Below the pieces are notes generated by a model. That model searched no databases and was not told the origin of the DNA. It saw nothing but the letters and a program-made list of their open reading frames with translations. From Sphingomonadales bacterium (GTDB lineage: Bacteria > Pseudomonadota > Alphaproteobacteria > Sphingomonadales > Sphingomonadaceae): DNA of 14,920 nt. The stretch covers positions 1 through 14,920 of the forward strand of contig JAIYAA010000391.1 of the NCBI GenBank assembly GCA_027489295.1. Reading direction: 5' to 3'. The position numbers and the translations under genes were made by a program. Positions 6,945 through 14,264 of the stretch are shown here, piece after piece. Position 1 is the stretch's first letter. Each line of letters opens with the position of its first letter.

Positions 6945-7176
6945 GCGGCGCCATGTAGTCGATGGCGCGGCGGAATCCAGTCCCGGGTTGGCAACTGGCT
7001 GGGGTGTTCCGGGCTTTCGGGAAGAATCGCGCACATGTGAAGGTCTGCAAACGCCTCGGCCGGCGGCGTTTCTATAAGATCGGGAGGGAGCGGGAGCCGT
7101 GCCTGGCCTGAGGATCTTCCCGGTCGGACGGGGCGTCCCCGCTTTCGCGGTCGGGCCCCATATGTGAGACGTGTTC
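6945..7176. promoter_or_regulatory. Divergent control region between aguB and the chemoreceptor gene
   Basis: These 232 bases, the longest gap in the window, must hold the promoters for both flanking genes. A dyad lies at 7049-7071: AAACGCC and its complement GGCGTTT, with nine bases between. It is followed by TATAAG at 7073-7078, which could serve as a -10 element for the + strand gene, but no good -35 was found. Nearer the chemoreceptor start are small GC hairpins (GGACG/CGTCC at 7126-7138; CCGC/GCGG at 7139-7150) and a direct repeat CGGTCGG at 7121-7127 and 7148-7154. No sigma-54 or clear sigma-28 consensus was recognised. Confidence 0.4.
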
Positions 7177-9006
7177 ATGACGATTAAGCAGAAGCTTCTC
7201 GGTTGCCTCTCCCTCTTCGGCATCGCGACGCTGCTGCTGGTTGGCGTTGGCTATTGGTCGGCCCGCTCGAGCGAGGCGGCGCTCTCCACGCTGCTCGCTG
7301 ATCGCGTGCTGCCCCTGCGCGAGCTGAAGGTGGTGGCCGATCGCTATGCGGTGGAGATCGTCGATACCGCGCACAAGGCGCGCAACGGCAATATCAGCTT
7401 CGCCGAGGCCGCGACCAAAGTGTCTTCCGGCAGCGCCGAGCTGCACAAGGCGTGGAGCGAGTATCGTGCCACCCGCATCGAAGGCGACGAGGCCAAGCTG
7501 GCGGCGGAGGCCGAGGCGCGGATGAAGGTGGCCGACGACAAGGTCGAGCGACTCAACCAGATGTTGCGCGCCGGCGATGCGGCGTCGCTCGACGGCTTCG
7601 TTCGCAACGAGATGTATTCGGCAATCGATCCGGTATCGGACGCCATCGCCAAGCTCGTCGACCTTCAGATCAAGATTTCGGAATCGGTCGCCACCGCGGC
7701 GAAGGCCGCCGCGGACTTCGCGCGGCTGTCGATGGCGGCACTCGGCGTCCTGGCGGCGGCGGTGCTGGTCCTCTCCTTCCTCACCATCACCCACAAGGTG
7801 ATCGCGCCGATCCGGCGGCTGTCGCAGATCATCACCGAGCTCGGGCGCTCCTCGGGCGAGACGACGCTGCCGCATCTGGAGCAGCAGGACGAGATCGGCG
7901 ACATCACCCGCTCGGTCGACGGCTTTCTCCAGTCGGCGATCGCCAAGGAGCGCGACCGCGCCGCCGCCGCCGCTGCCGAGCAGACCACCGTCACCGGCGC
8001 GCTGCGCGACAGCCTGGCGGCGCTCAAGGCGGGCGATCTCACCCGCCCCGTCACCGCCCATTTCCCGCCGGCCTATGCCGAGCTGAAGAGCAACTTCAAC
8101 GAGGCGCTGGACAATCTGCGCACGCTGATCGGCACCGTGATCCAGAGCGCCAAGGGCATCAACACCGGCTCGACCGAGATCGCCCGCGCCTCCGAAGACC
8201 TTGCCCGCCGCACCGAAAGCACCGCGGCGTCGCTCGCCGAGACGTCCTCGTCGATCGGCGAGATCGACGGCCGGCTGCGGGCGACCGCGGCGGCTGCCGG
8301 CAACACGGTCGAACGGGCCAATGGCGGGATCCGGACGGTGGAAGGCGGCCGCGCCATCACCGACGAGGCGGTGCAGGCGATGGGCCGGGTGGCAGACAGC
8401 GCCAAAGGCATCGACAGCGTGATCGAAGGGCTCGACAAGATCGCCTTCCAGACCCGCGTGCTGGCGATGAACGCCGCGGTGGAGGCGGGGCGTGCCGGCG
8501 AGGCCGGCCGTGGCTTCGCCGTGGTCGCGGACCTGGTCTCCGCGCTGGCGATGCGCGCCGAGGAGGAAGCCAAGCGCGCCCGCGACCAGCTGACCGTCAC
8601 CCAATCCGAAATCGGCACCGCCGTGGAGGCGGTGCAGAAGGTCGACGGTGCGCTCTCGAACATCTCGCAGGACGTCGCGCAGGTCCACCAGCTGCTGGGC
8701 GGGATGGCCACCGACAACAACGCCCAGGCCGCCGCGATCGTGCAGGTGACGACGGCGGTGCACACCATGGACAGCGCGACCCAGCAGAACGCGGCGATGG
8801 TCGAGGAAACCTCGGCCGCGGCACGCAACCTGTCGAACGAAACGCGGCTGCTCAGCGACCAGGCGAGCAGGTTCCGCGTGGCGGAGGGCGGCGGCGGTGC
8901 GTCGCTCCAGGGCAAGTTCGCCACCCCGCCGGCCGACGCTCGGCCACTCCCCGCTGCGGCGGTTCGCGCGATGACCCGCAACGTCGAGGACTGGCAGAGC
9001 TTCTGA
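7177..9006 (+). CDS. Methyl-accepting chemotaxis protein (transmembrane chemoreceptor)
   Basis: A chemoreceptor that controls the CheA/CheW pathway. It has 609 residues from the ATG at 7177; a GTG two codons earlier is possible. Seen in order: membrane helix about 7-29 (CLSLFGIATLLLVGVGYW), a mostly helical periplasmic domain about 30-184 of four-helix-bundle appearance, a second membrane helix about 185-205 (MAALGVLAAAVLVLSFLTI), a HAMP region about 206-258, a second HAMP-like block about 268-325, then the signalling domain. The hairpin tip reads IAFQTRVLAMNAAVEAGRAG then EAGRGFAVVADLV, in the alphaproteobacterial style ending EEEAKRARDQ. Where most receptors have asparagine (IAFQTN) this one has arginine (codon 8455-8457). 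Methylation-type segments are ASLAETSSS and QQNAAMVEETSAAA. The C-terminus is DWQSF, fitting the xWxxF tether for CheR/CheB. No che genes are nearby. The ligand is unknown. Confidence 0.93.
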   Translation: MTIKQKLLGCLSLFGIATLLLVGVGYWSARSSEAALSTLLADRVLPLRELKVVADRYAVEIVDTAHKARNGNISFAEAATKVSSGSAELHKAWSEYRATRIEGDEAKLAAEAEARMKVADDKVERLNQMLRAGDAASLDGFVRNEMYSAIDPVSDAIAKLVDLQIKISESVATAAKAAADFARLSMAALGVLAAAVLVLSFLTITHKVIAPIRRLSQIITELGRSSGETTLPHLEQQDEIGDITRSVDGFLQSAIAKERDRAAAAAAEQTTVTGALRDSLAALKAGDLTRPVTAHFPPAYAELKSNFNEALDNLRTLIGTVIQSAKGINTGSTEIARASEDLARRTESTAASLAETSSSIGEIDGRLRATAAAAGNTVERANGGIRTVEGGRAITDEAVQAMGRVADSAKGIDSVIEGLDKIAFQTRVLAMNAAVEAGRAGEAGRGFAVVADLVSALAMRAEEEAKRARDQLTVTQSEIGTAVEAVQKVDGALSNISQDVAQVHQLLGGMATDNNAQAAAIVQVTTAVHTMDSATQQNAAMVEETSAAARNLSNETRLLSDQASRFRVAEGGGGASLQGKFATPPADARPLPAAAVRAMTRNVEDWQSF

Positions 9007-9021
9007 CGCGCTGCGGTTGGC

Positions 9022-9372
9022 TCAGAGCGTGATGCCGAAGCGGGCGAGGGCGGCAGCGGTGAGGAAATAGAGCAGGATCGTCAGCGCGATGCCGGCGAGC
9101 AGGGCGGGCGCGAACCCGGTGCCTGCCCGGAGCAGTGCCGGCACCAGCAGGAACATCGGCAGCGAGGGCAGGACGTACCAGAAGGTCGCCTGCAGATGGT
9201 CCGCCACCCGCGCCGTATCGTGGGTGTCGCGCCACAGCCAGATCACGCCCAGCAGCGAGATCAGCGGCAGCGACGCGACCAGCGCGCCGACCGCGGGACT
9301 GCGCCGGGCGAGCATCGCGACGGCGGCGATGATCAGCCCGGAGAGCAGCGCGCGGACGACGAACGCCGTCAC
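9022..9372 (-). CDS. DUF3147 family small membrane protein
   Basis: A 116-residue protein with about four hydrophobic helices and no known activity. Features matching DUF3147 are an N-terminal helix followed by RRSPAVGALVASLPLISLLG (27-46), the WLWRDTHDT motif (45-53), WYVLPSLPMFLLVPALLR (65-82) and a final hydrophobic stretch ending RFGITL. It starts with GTG at 9372, inside the end of the agmatine deiminase gene: the GTGA overlap (9369-9372) contains both the start and the preceding stop, so translation is very likely coupled. A longer open frame upstream lies wholly within aguA in another frame and is a shadow. It converges on the chemoreceptor gene with 15 bases between stops. Any link to polyamine handling is inference from this coupling. 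Confidence 0.82.
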   Translation of the reverse strand: MTAFVVRALLSGLIIAAVAMLARRSPAVGALVASLPLISLLGVIWLWRDTHDTARVADHLQATFWYVLPSLPMFLLVPALLRAGTGFAPALLAGIALTILLYFLTAAALARFGITL

Positions 9373-10346
9373 GCGATGGTCGGGATCTGCTGCGAGATGC
9401 AGTGGAAGCTGCCGCCCCCGGTGAGGATGTGATCCGCCCGCTGGCCGATGATGGTGCGGCCGGGGAAGAGATCCTTCAGCGTCTCGATCGCCGCGTCGTC
9501 GTTGGGCTGGCCGTAGAGCGGCACTACCACGGCGGCGTTGCCGATGTAGAAGTTCATGTAGCTGGCGGGGATCGCCTCGTCGTCCTCGTCCATCACCGCG
9601 CCGGGGGAGGGCATGCGCACCACCTCGACGCCGAACGCTTCGGCCCGCGCCGCCGCATCGGCATAGATCGCCGCGTTGGGATCGTCCTCGGTCGGGGTCG
9701 GGATCAGCAGCCGGTTGGGGCCGACGAAGCGGGCGAGGTTGTCGACATGGCCGTCGGTGTGATCGTTGGCCAGACCTTCGCCCAGCCACAGCACGCGGGT
9801 ATAGCCGAGATCGGCGGCCAGCTTCGCCTCGATGCCGGCGCGGTCCAGATCCGGGTTGCGATTGGGGTTGAGCAGGCACTGCTCGGTGGTGACGCACAGG
9901 CCGGTGCCGTCGCCGTCGATCGCGCCGCCTTCGAGCACCCAGCCGCGCGTGCGGGTGGGCAGCTGGCGATGCGCGGCGAGGCGGGCGCCGATCGTGTCGT
10001 CGCCTTCCAGATCGTATTTGCCGCCCCAGCCGTTGAAGCCGAAGTCCTGCGCCACGCCGTCGCCCGTGACGATGCCGGCGGTGTCGCGCAGCCAGATGTC
10101 GCCGAACCGCTCGGTCACGACCTCGGCGGCGTCGCCGGCCATCGCCTTGGCAGCTTCGGCGGCGTCGGTATCGGCGGCGACCAGGATCACGCGCTCGCCG
10201 CGGCCCTCGGCATGGACGGCGCGGGCGAAGGCAAGCACTTCTTCGCGGGCGGGATCAAGGTCTTCGAGCCACAGATCGCCATGGCTGGGAAAGCCGATCC
10301 AGACCGCGTCGTGCGGTGCCCATTCGGGGGGAGGGGTACGAGTCAT
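9369..10346 (-). CDS. aguA: Agmatine deiminase
   Basis: This enzyme converts agmatine to N-carbamoylputrescine and ammonia, the step before AguB. It belongs to the peptidylarginine-deiminase-like (PAD_porph) fold and acts in the cytoplasm. From the ATG at 10346 it has 325 residues, somewhat shorter than well-known members of about 365. Visible active-site elements are DIWLRDTAG (82-90), LEGGAIDGDGTG (138-149), HTDGHVDNLARFVGP (196-210) and the nucleophilic cysteine in GGGSFHCISQQIP (Cys316). The start is chosen because AAAGG lies seven bases upstream and the longer in-frame extension (to 10421) runs through the intergenic hairpins. It overlaps the DUF3147 gene by four bases and is on the same strand as aguB but not adjacent to it. 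No regulator or agmatine transporter gene is in the window. Confidence 0.94.
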   Translation of the reverse strand: MTRTPPPEWAPHDAVWIGFPSHGDLWLEDLDPAREEVLAFARAVHAEGRGERVILVAADTDAAEAAKAMAGDAAEVVTERFGDIWLRDTAGIVTGDGVAQDFGFNGWGGKYDLEGDDTIGARLAAHRQLPTRTRGWVLEGGAIDGDGTGLCVTTEQCLLNPNRNPDLDRAGIEAKLAADLGYTRVLWLGEGLANDHTDGHVDNLARFVGPNRLLIPTPTEDDPNAAIYADAAARAEAFGVEVVRMPSPGAVMDEDDEAIPASYMNFYIGNAAVVVPLYGQPNDDAAIETLKDLFPGRTIIGQRADHILTGGGSFHCISQQIPTIA

Positions 10347-10396
10347 GGCCCGGCCTTTAGACCCGTACGCTGACAGGGGGAAGGCCAGGTGGTGGC

Positions 10397-10412
10397 TGGA
10401 GGGCCCCCTCCA
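10397..10412. repeat. Short GC dyad between the M28 peptidase gene and aguA
   Basis: TGGAGGG and its complement CCCTCCA form a perfect 7-bp inverted repeat with a two-base spacer. It lies three bases from the GAAA-capped hairpin at 10416-10443, and together they fill the middle of the 114-base gap. It could be part of a composite repeat, a termination structure for the peptidase gene, or an operator 50 bases before the aguA start. The sequence alone does not decide. Confidence 0.4.
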
Positions 10413-10415
10413 AGT

Positions 10416-10443
10416 CGTCAACCCGGCGAAAGCCGGGATGACG
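10416..10443. repeat. REP-like palindrome with GAAA tetraloop
   Basis: Twelve-base arms (CGTCAACCCGGC at 10416-10427 and GCCGGGATGACG at 10432-10443), with one A/A mismatch, close on the loop GAAA, a stable GNRA tetraloop when read on the + strand. This type (CCCGGCGAAAGCCGGG flanked by TGACG) is, from general knowledge, a common dispersed intergenic palindrome in sphingomonads and other alphaproteobacteria. It lies 17 bases beyond the M28 peptidase stop and probably marks the 3' end of that transcript. No U-run follows on the minus strand. Confidence 0.7.
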
Positions 10444-10460
10444 ATGGATGGGGGGCGGCC

Positions 10461-12089
10461 TTACTGCCCCGCCCGGGCCTTGTCCCGGATGCTGCGGAAT
10501 TCGGCGTCCTTGAACCAGTTGGGCCAGCTGCTGCCCTCGGCCAGTTCGCGGCCGAGGCCGTAATAGATCCGCAGGTCCGACAACGCGCCGTCCCAGTTCC
10601 AGTTCGGGTCATATTCGTCCTGGGGCTTGTGGTAGCGCTTGTCGGTATAGTCCTCGGCTGCCTTGGCGCCCGCCGCCTTGCCGCCCACCACCAGGTCCTC
10701 GCCGCTCTCGCCATACAGCATCGGTACGCCCAGCTTGGCGAAGCTGAAATGGTCGGAGCGGTAATAGCTGCCCTTCTCGGGGGTGGGCTCGATGCCGATC
10801 ACCCGGCCTTCGCCTGCGACCAGCGGCTTCACCATTTCCTCCAGCTCGGACTTGCCCGCGCCGACGAGTACGAAGTCCTTCGCCTTGCCGTGGATGTTGA
10901 GCCCGTCCATGTTCACGCCGCCCACCGTCTTCGCCAGCGGATAGACGGGGTGCTCGGCATAATATTGCGAGCCGATCAGCCCCTGCTCCTCGGCGGTCAC
11001 CGCCAGGAACACCATGCTGCGCTTCGCCGGCCCCGCCTTGGCGTTGGCCTCGGCCAGCGCGACCAGCCCCGCGGTGCCGGTGGCGTTGTCGACCGCGCCG
11101 TTGCAGATGTCGTCGCCGTTCACCGGCTTGCAGTGGCCGAGATGGTCCCAGTGCGCCGAGAACAGCACCACCTCGTCGGGCCGCTCGGTGCCCGGCAGGA
11201 TGCCGACGACGTTTCTCGATGCCTGGCGCTTGATGCCCACCCCGAAGCTGGCCGAGGCCTTCACCCCCAGCGGCACCGCCTTGAAGCCCTTGTGCTTTGC
11301 CGCCTCGACCAGCGCCGCATAGTCCTTGCCCGCACTGGCGAAGAGCGCCTTGGCTGAATCCTGCTGGATCCAGCCGATCAGCTGCGACTGGTCGGCGTGA
11401 TCGCCCGGCGTATCCTGCTCAAGCTTGGGGCCGCCCCAGCTGCTTTCCACCACGCCCCAGCCATAGGCGGCCGGCTCGGTATCGTGGATGATGATCGCGC
11501 CAGCGGCACCCTGGCGGGCGGCTTCCTCATATTTGTAGGTCCAGCGGCCATAATAGGTCATTGCGCGGCCGCCGAACGGGCCGTCCAGCGTCATGGTCTG
11601 CCAGTCGGGATCGTTGATCAGGATGACGACCGTCTTCCCCTTCACATCGAGTCCGGCATAATCGTTCCACCCGCGCTCGGGCGCGTTGATGCCGTAGCCG
11701 ACGAACACGACCTCGCTGTCCTTCAGGTCGATCCTCGGGGTTACGCGGTAGGTGGAGAACACCGCCTCGCTGCCATAGGCGAGCGATACCGGCGCCTTGC
11801 CGCCGGTGAAGGCGAGCTTGCTGGGCGCCTGCACGCTGAGTTCCACCAGCGGCACGTCCTGCACCCACTGGCCCTTGTTGCCGGGCTTGAGCCCCGCCTT
11901 CTGGAAGCGTTCGATCAGATAGGCGATCGTCTTGTCCTCGCCCGCGCTGGTCGGCTTGCGGCCTTCGAACGCATCGGAGGACAGGGTCTCGGTAACGGTC
12001 TTGAGCGTGTCGACCGCCAGGGCCGGGGCGGTCTGTGCCTGGGCGGCGGTGGTCGAAAGCAGGGCAAGGGCGATCAGCGGAAAGCGCAT
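10461..12089 (-). CDS. Exported M28 family metallopeptidase with PA domain
   Basis: A predicted two-zinc aminopeptidase acting outside the cytoplasm, with 542 residues. The ATG at 12089 gives a typical signal peptide (MRFPLIALALLSTTAAQA, cleavage near 18) and has GGAG seven bases upstream; the two earlier in-frame ATGs (12101, 12146) spoil the signal. Residues about 100-240 hold a protease-associated insert (VVFVGYGINAPERGWNDYAG ... AAGAIIIHDTEPAAYGW). The M28 core carries all expected metal ligands: His313 in AHWDHLG, Asp334 in GAVDNATGTAG, the general-base Glu367 and ligand Glu368 in TAEEQG, Asp395 in NMDG, and His447 in SDHFSFAKLG. There is no lipobox cysteine, so it is periplasmic or secreted rather than lipid-anchored. 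It is divergent from an S9 peptidase; joint peptide use is a reasonable inference. Confidence 0.92.
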   Translation of the reverse strand: MRFPLIALALLSTTAAQAQTAPALAVDTLKTVTETLSSDAFEGRKPTSAGEDKTIAYLIERFQKAGLKPGNKGQWVQDVPLVELSVQAPSKLAFTGGKAPVSLAYGSEAVFSTYRVTPRIDLKDSEVVFVGYGINAPERGWNDYAGLDVKGKTVVILINDPDWQTMTLDGPFGGRAMTYYGRWTYKYEEAARQGAAGAIIIHDTEPAAYGWGVVESSWGGPKLEQDTPGDHADQSQLIGWIQQDSAKALFASAGKDYAALVEAAKHKGFKAVPLGVKASASFGVGIKRQASRNVVGILPGTERPDEVVLFSAHWDHLGHCKPVNGDDICNGAVDNATGTAGLVALAEANAKAGPAKRSMVFLAVTAEEQGLIGSQYYAEHPVYPLAKTVGGVNMDGLNIHGKAKDFVLVGAGKSELEEMVKPLVAGEGRVIGIEPTPEKGSYYRSDHFSFAKLGVPMLYGESGEDLVVGGKAAGAKAAEDYTDKRYHKPQDEYDPNWNWDGALSDLRIYYGLGRELAEGSSWPNWFKDAEFRSIRDKARAGQ

Positions 12090-12220
12090 CCAGGGCTCCA
12101 TCGGTTCGGATCGCGCGACCCTGTCAGCTCCCGGGGCAGTGCGCAATGCGGGGCCCGCGCGGAAGGATTGCGAAAACTTCCGGCGGTTATAGGATCTGCC
12201 TCGATCAATCTGGGGGAACT
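12090..12220. promoter_or_regulatory. Divergent promoter region of the two exported peptidases
   Basis: These 131 bases separate the starts of the M28 and S9 peptidase genes. For the S9 gene there is TTGCGA (12168-12173) and TATAGG (12188-12193), but the 14-base spacing is shorter than the usual 17, so this promoter is only tentative. A strong ribosome-binding site, GGGGGA at 12212-12217, precedes the ATG at 12221. On the minus strand, GGAG lies seven bases before the M28 ATG. No clear shared operator dyad was found. Confidence 0.35.
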
Positions 12221-14203
12221 ATGAAAAATCTGGTTCGCGCGATGCTGCTGGCAACCGCGATGCTGCCTGCCGCCGCGATGGCGCAGAGCAAGGATGCCGT
12301 GAAGTTCGGCAATCGCGAATATGTGCAGCAGATCAGCCTGTCGCCCGACGGCATGCGCGTGGCGATGATCGAGTCGGTGCAGGGCCGCGGCAGCGCGCTG
12401 GTGGTGGCGGACGTCGCGACCGGGACCACCAAGGTCGTGCTGCGCTCCACCGGCAGCCCCGATCGGCTGCGCAACTGCCACTGGGCGAGCGACACCCGGA
12501 TCATCTGCAATGTCTACATGATCGAGCAGGGGACCGAGAAACTGCCCTTCACCCGCATGGTGACGCTGAACGCCGACGGCTCGGACCTGAAGGTGCTCAG
12601 CGCGCGCGAGAGCAGCAACGCGCTGGGGATCATGCAGTCCGGCGGCAGCGTGATCGACTGGGGGCCGGACGGATCGAACGGCTCGGTGCTGATGACCCGC
12701 GATTTCGTGCCGGAATATTCCACCGGCACCAACCTCGCCAACACCAAGGAAGGGCGCGGCGTCGAGCTGGTCGATGCGACCACGCTCCGCCGCAGGGTGG
12801 TGGAGAATCCCCGGCTGGGCGCGCTGGAATATATCAGCGACGGGCACGGTGCCGTGCGCGTGATCGGCGTGGAGACCGCCAACGCCACGGGCATGCGGAC
12901 CGGGCACATCATCTACAGCTACCGCCTGCCCGGCAGCCGCGAATGGAAGCGCCTCGCCGAGCTGACCGAAACGCCGACCGGAACCACCGGCTTCAACCCC
13001 TATGCCGTCGATCGTGACCTGAACCTGGTCTATGGGTTTGCGGGGGAGGAAGGTCGGTCCGCGCTGTACAGCATCGCGCTGGACGGCAGCCTTACCCGCA
13101 AGCTGGTGTTCGACAATCCCAACGTCGATGTCGACGGGCTGGTGCGGATCGGCCGGCAGCGCCGCGTCGTCGGCGTCAGCTATGCGACCGACAAGCGGGT
13201 GACCGAGTTCTTCGACCCGGAACTCAAGACGCTGCGGCACGCGCTCGCAAAGGCGCTGCCGGGCAAGCCGCTGGTCACCTTCATTGACGCCAGCGCCGAT
13301 GAATCGAAGCTGCTGCTGTTCGCCGGCGGCGACAGCGATGCCGGCACCTATTATCTCTACGACAAGAAGACCCACGGGCTGGGCGAGGTGATGGCCTCGC
13401 GCCCCTTTCTGGCGGACGTGAAGCTGGCGAGCGTGCGGCCGATCAGCTTCCCGGCAGCGGACGGCACCATGATCCCCGGCTATCTCACGCTGCCGGCGGG
13501 GAGCGACGGCAAGAACCTGCCCGCCATCGTGATGCCGCATGGCGGCCCGGGCGCGCGCGACGAATGGGGCTTCGACTGGCTGGCGCAATTCTATGCGGCG
13601 CGTGGCTTCGCGGTGCTCCAGCCCAATTACCGCGGCTCCACCGGCTATGGCGACGCCTGGTACCAGAAGAACGGCTTCCAGTCGTGGCGCACCGCGATCG
13701 GCGACGTGAACGATGGCGGCCGCTGGCTGCTCAAGCAGGGGATCGCCGCGCCGGGCAAGCTGGCGATCGTCGGCTGGTCCTATGGCGGCTATGCGGCGCT
13801 GCAGACCTCGGTGCTCGACCCCGATCTGTTCAAGGCGATCGTCGCGATCGCGCCGGTCACCGATCTGGAGGCGCTGCGCACCGAGGCGTCGGGCTATACC
13901 AGCTTCGCGCTGGTCGACGCGTTCATCGGCCATGGCGCGCATGTCCGCGAGGGTTCGCCCGCGCAGAATGCCGGCAAGATCAAGGCGCCCGTGCTGCTGT
14001 TCCACGGCGACCAGGATCTGAACGTCGGGGTCGGCGAATCGCGCATGATGGCGTCGCGGCTGCGCGGCGCGGGCAAGCAGGTGGAGTATGTCGAGTTCAA
14101 GGGGCTCGACCACCAGCTGGAAGACGATACCGTGCGCACGCAGATGCTCGACAAGAGTGACGGCTTCCTGCGCACGGCGCTCGGCCTGGCCGCCAAACCC
14201 TGA
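12221..14203 (+). CDS. Exported S9 family serine peptidase (prolyl-oligopeptidase-like)
   Basis: A predicted serine peptidase of 660 residues that cleaves short peptides outside the cytoplasm. The ATG at 12221 follows GGGGGA and begins a clear signal peptide, MKNLVRAMLLATAMLPAAAMA, with cleavage about residue 21. Residues about 30-400 have the repeated short beta-strand pattern of a propeller domain (for example SLSPDGMRVAMIES). The alpha/beta-hydrolase domain follows from about 405. Catalytic residues are visible: Ser520 in GWSYGGYAA, Asp599 in HGDQDLNV and His631 in GLDHQLED. The MPHGGPGARDEWGFDWLAQ and NYRGSTGYGDAW blocks are typical of the S9C acylaminoacyl-peptidase-like branch. Dipeptidyl versus acylaminoacyl specificity cannot be settled from sequence. 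The gene ends four bases before a strong bidirectional terminator. Confidence 0.92.
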   Translation: MKNLVRAMLLATAMLPAAAMAQSKDAVKFGNREYVQQISLSPDGMRVAMIESVQGRGSALVVADVATGTTKVVLRSTGSPDRLRNCHWASDTRIICNVYMIEQGTEKLPFTRMVTLNADGSDLKVLSARESSNALGIMQSGGSVIDWGPDGSNGSVLMTRDFVPEYSTGTNLANTKEGRGVELVDATTLRRRVVENPRLGALEYISDGHGAVRVIGVETANATGMRTGHIIYSYRLPGSREWKRLAELTETPTGTTGFNPYAVDRDLNLVYGFAGEEGRSALYSIALDGSLTRKLVFDNPNVDVDGLVRIGRQRRVVGVSYATDKRVTEFFDPELKTLRHALAKALPGKPLVTFIDASADESKLLLFAGGDSDAGTYYLYDKKTHGLGEVMASRPFLADVKLASVRPISFPAADGTMIPGYLTLPAGSDGKNLPAIVMPHGGPGARDEWGFDWLAQFYAARGFAVLQPNYRGSTGYGDAWYQKNGFQSWRTAIGDVNDGGRWLLKQGIAAPGKLAIVGWSYGGYAALQTSVLDPDLFKAIVAIAPVTDLEALRTEASGYTSFALVDAFIGHGAHVREGSPAQNAGKIKAPVLLFHGDQDLNVGVGESRMMASRLRGAGKQVEYVEFKGLDHQLEDDTVRTQMLDKSDGFLRTALGLAAKP

Positions 14204-14207
14204 CAAC

Positions 14208-14241
14208 AAAAGAGGGCGGTCCCGAAGGACCGCCCTCTTTT
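14208..14241. terminator. Bidirectional intrinsic terminator between the S9 peptidase gene and rpsD
   Basis: The 15-base arms AAAAGAGGGCGGTCC (14208-14222) and GGACCGCCCTCTTTT (14227-14241) are perfectly complementary around the loop CGAA. Because the arms carry an A-run on one side and a T-run on the other, the structure ends in U-rich RNA when transcribed from either strand. It therefore fits an intrinsic terminator for both the S9 gene (stop at 14203) and rpsD (stop at 14265). Confidence 0.93.
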
Positions 14242-14264
14242 CTGGTTCCCGAAGGACCCGAAGC

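Noticed and set aside
7121..7160. Possible riboswitch in the chemoreceptor leader
   Set aside because: The small hairpins and the CGGTCGG direct repeat do not match the c-di-GMP, glycine or other riboswitch cores that I know; the GC content alone makes such short stems common.
6945..7223. N-terminal extension of AguB running into the chemoreceptor gene
   Set aside because: It would overlap the divergent gene and the intergenic dyads, and the nitrilase-family N-terminus begins at the ATG at 6944.
7072..8763. 563-codon open frame on the - strand across the chemoreceptor gene
   Set aside because: It is antisense to well-conserved receptor domains, has Arg/Gly/Asp-rich composition and no recognisable motif.
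9373..9897. In-frame upstream extension of the DUF3147 gene inside aguA
   Set aside because: The extension is arginine/proline-rich and lies entirely within the aguA coding sequence in another frame; family similarity begins at the GTG at 9372.
12074..14209. 711-codon open frame on the - strand across the S9 peptidase gene
   Set aside because: It is low-complexity Arg/His/Gln/Ala/Gly translation antisense to a gene with a full catalytic triad; it is a GC-driven shadow.
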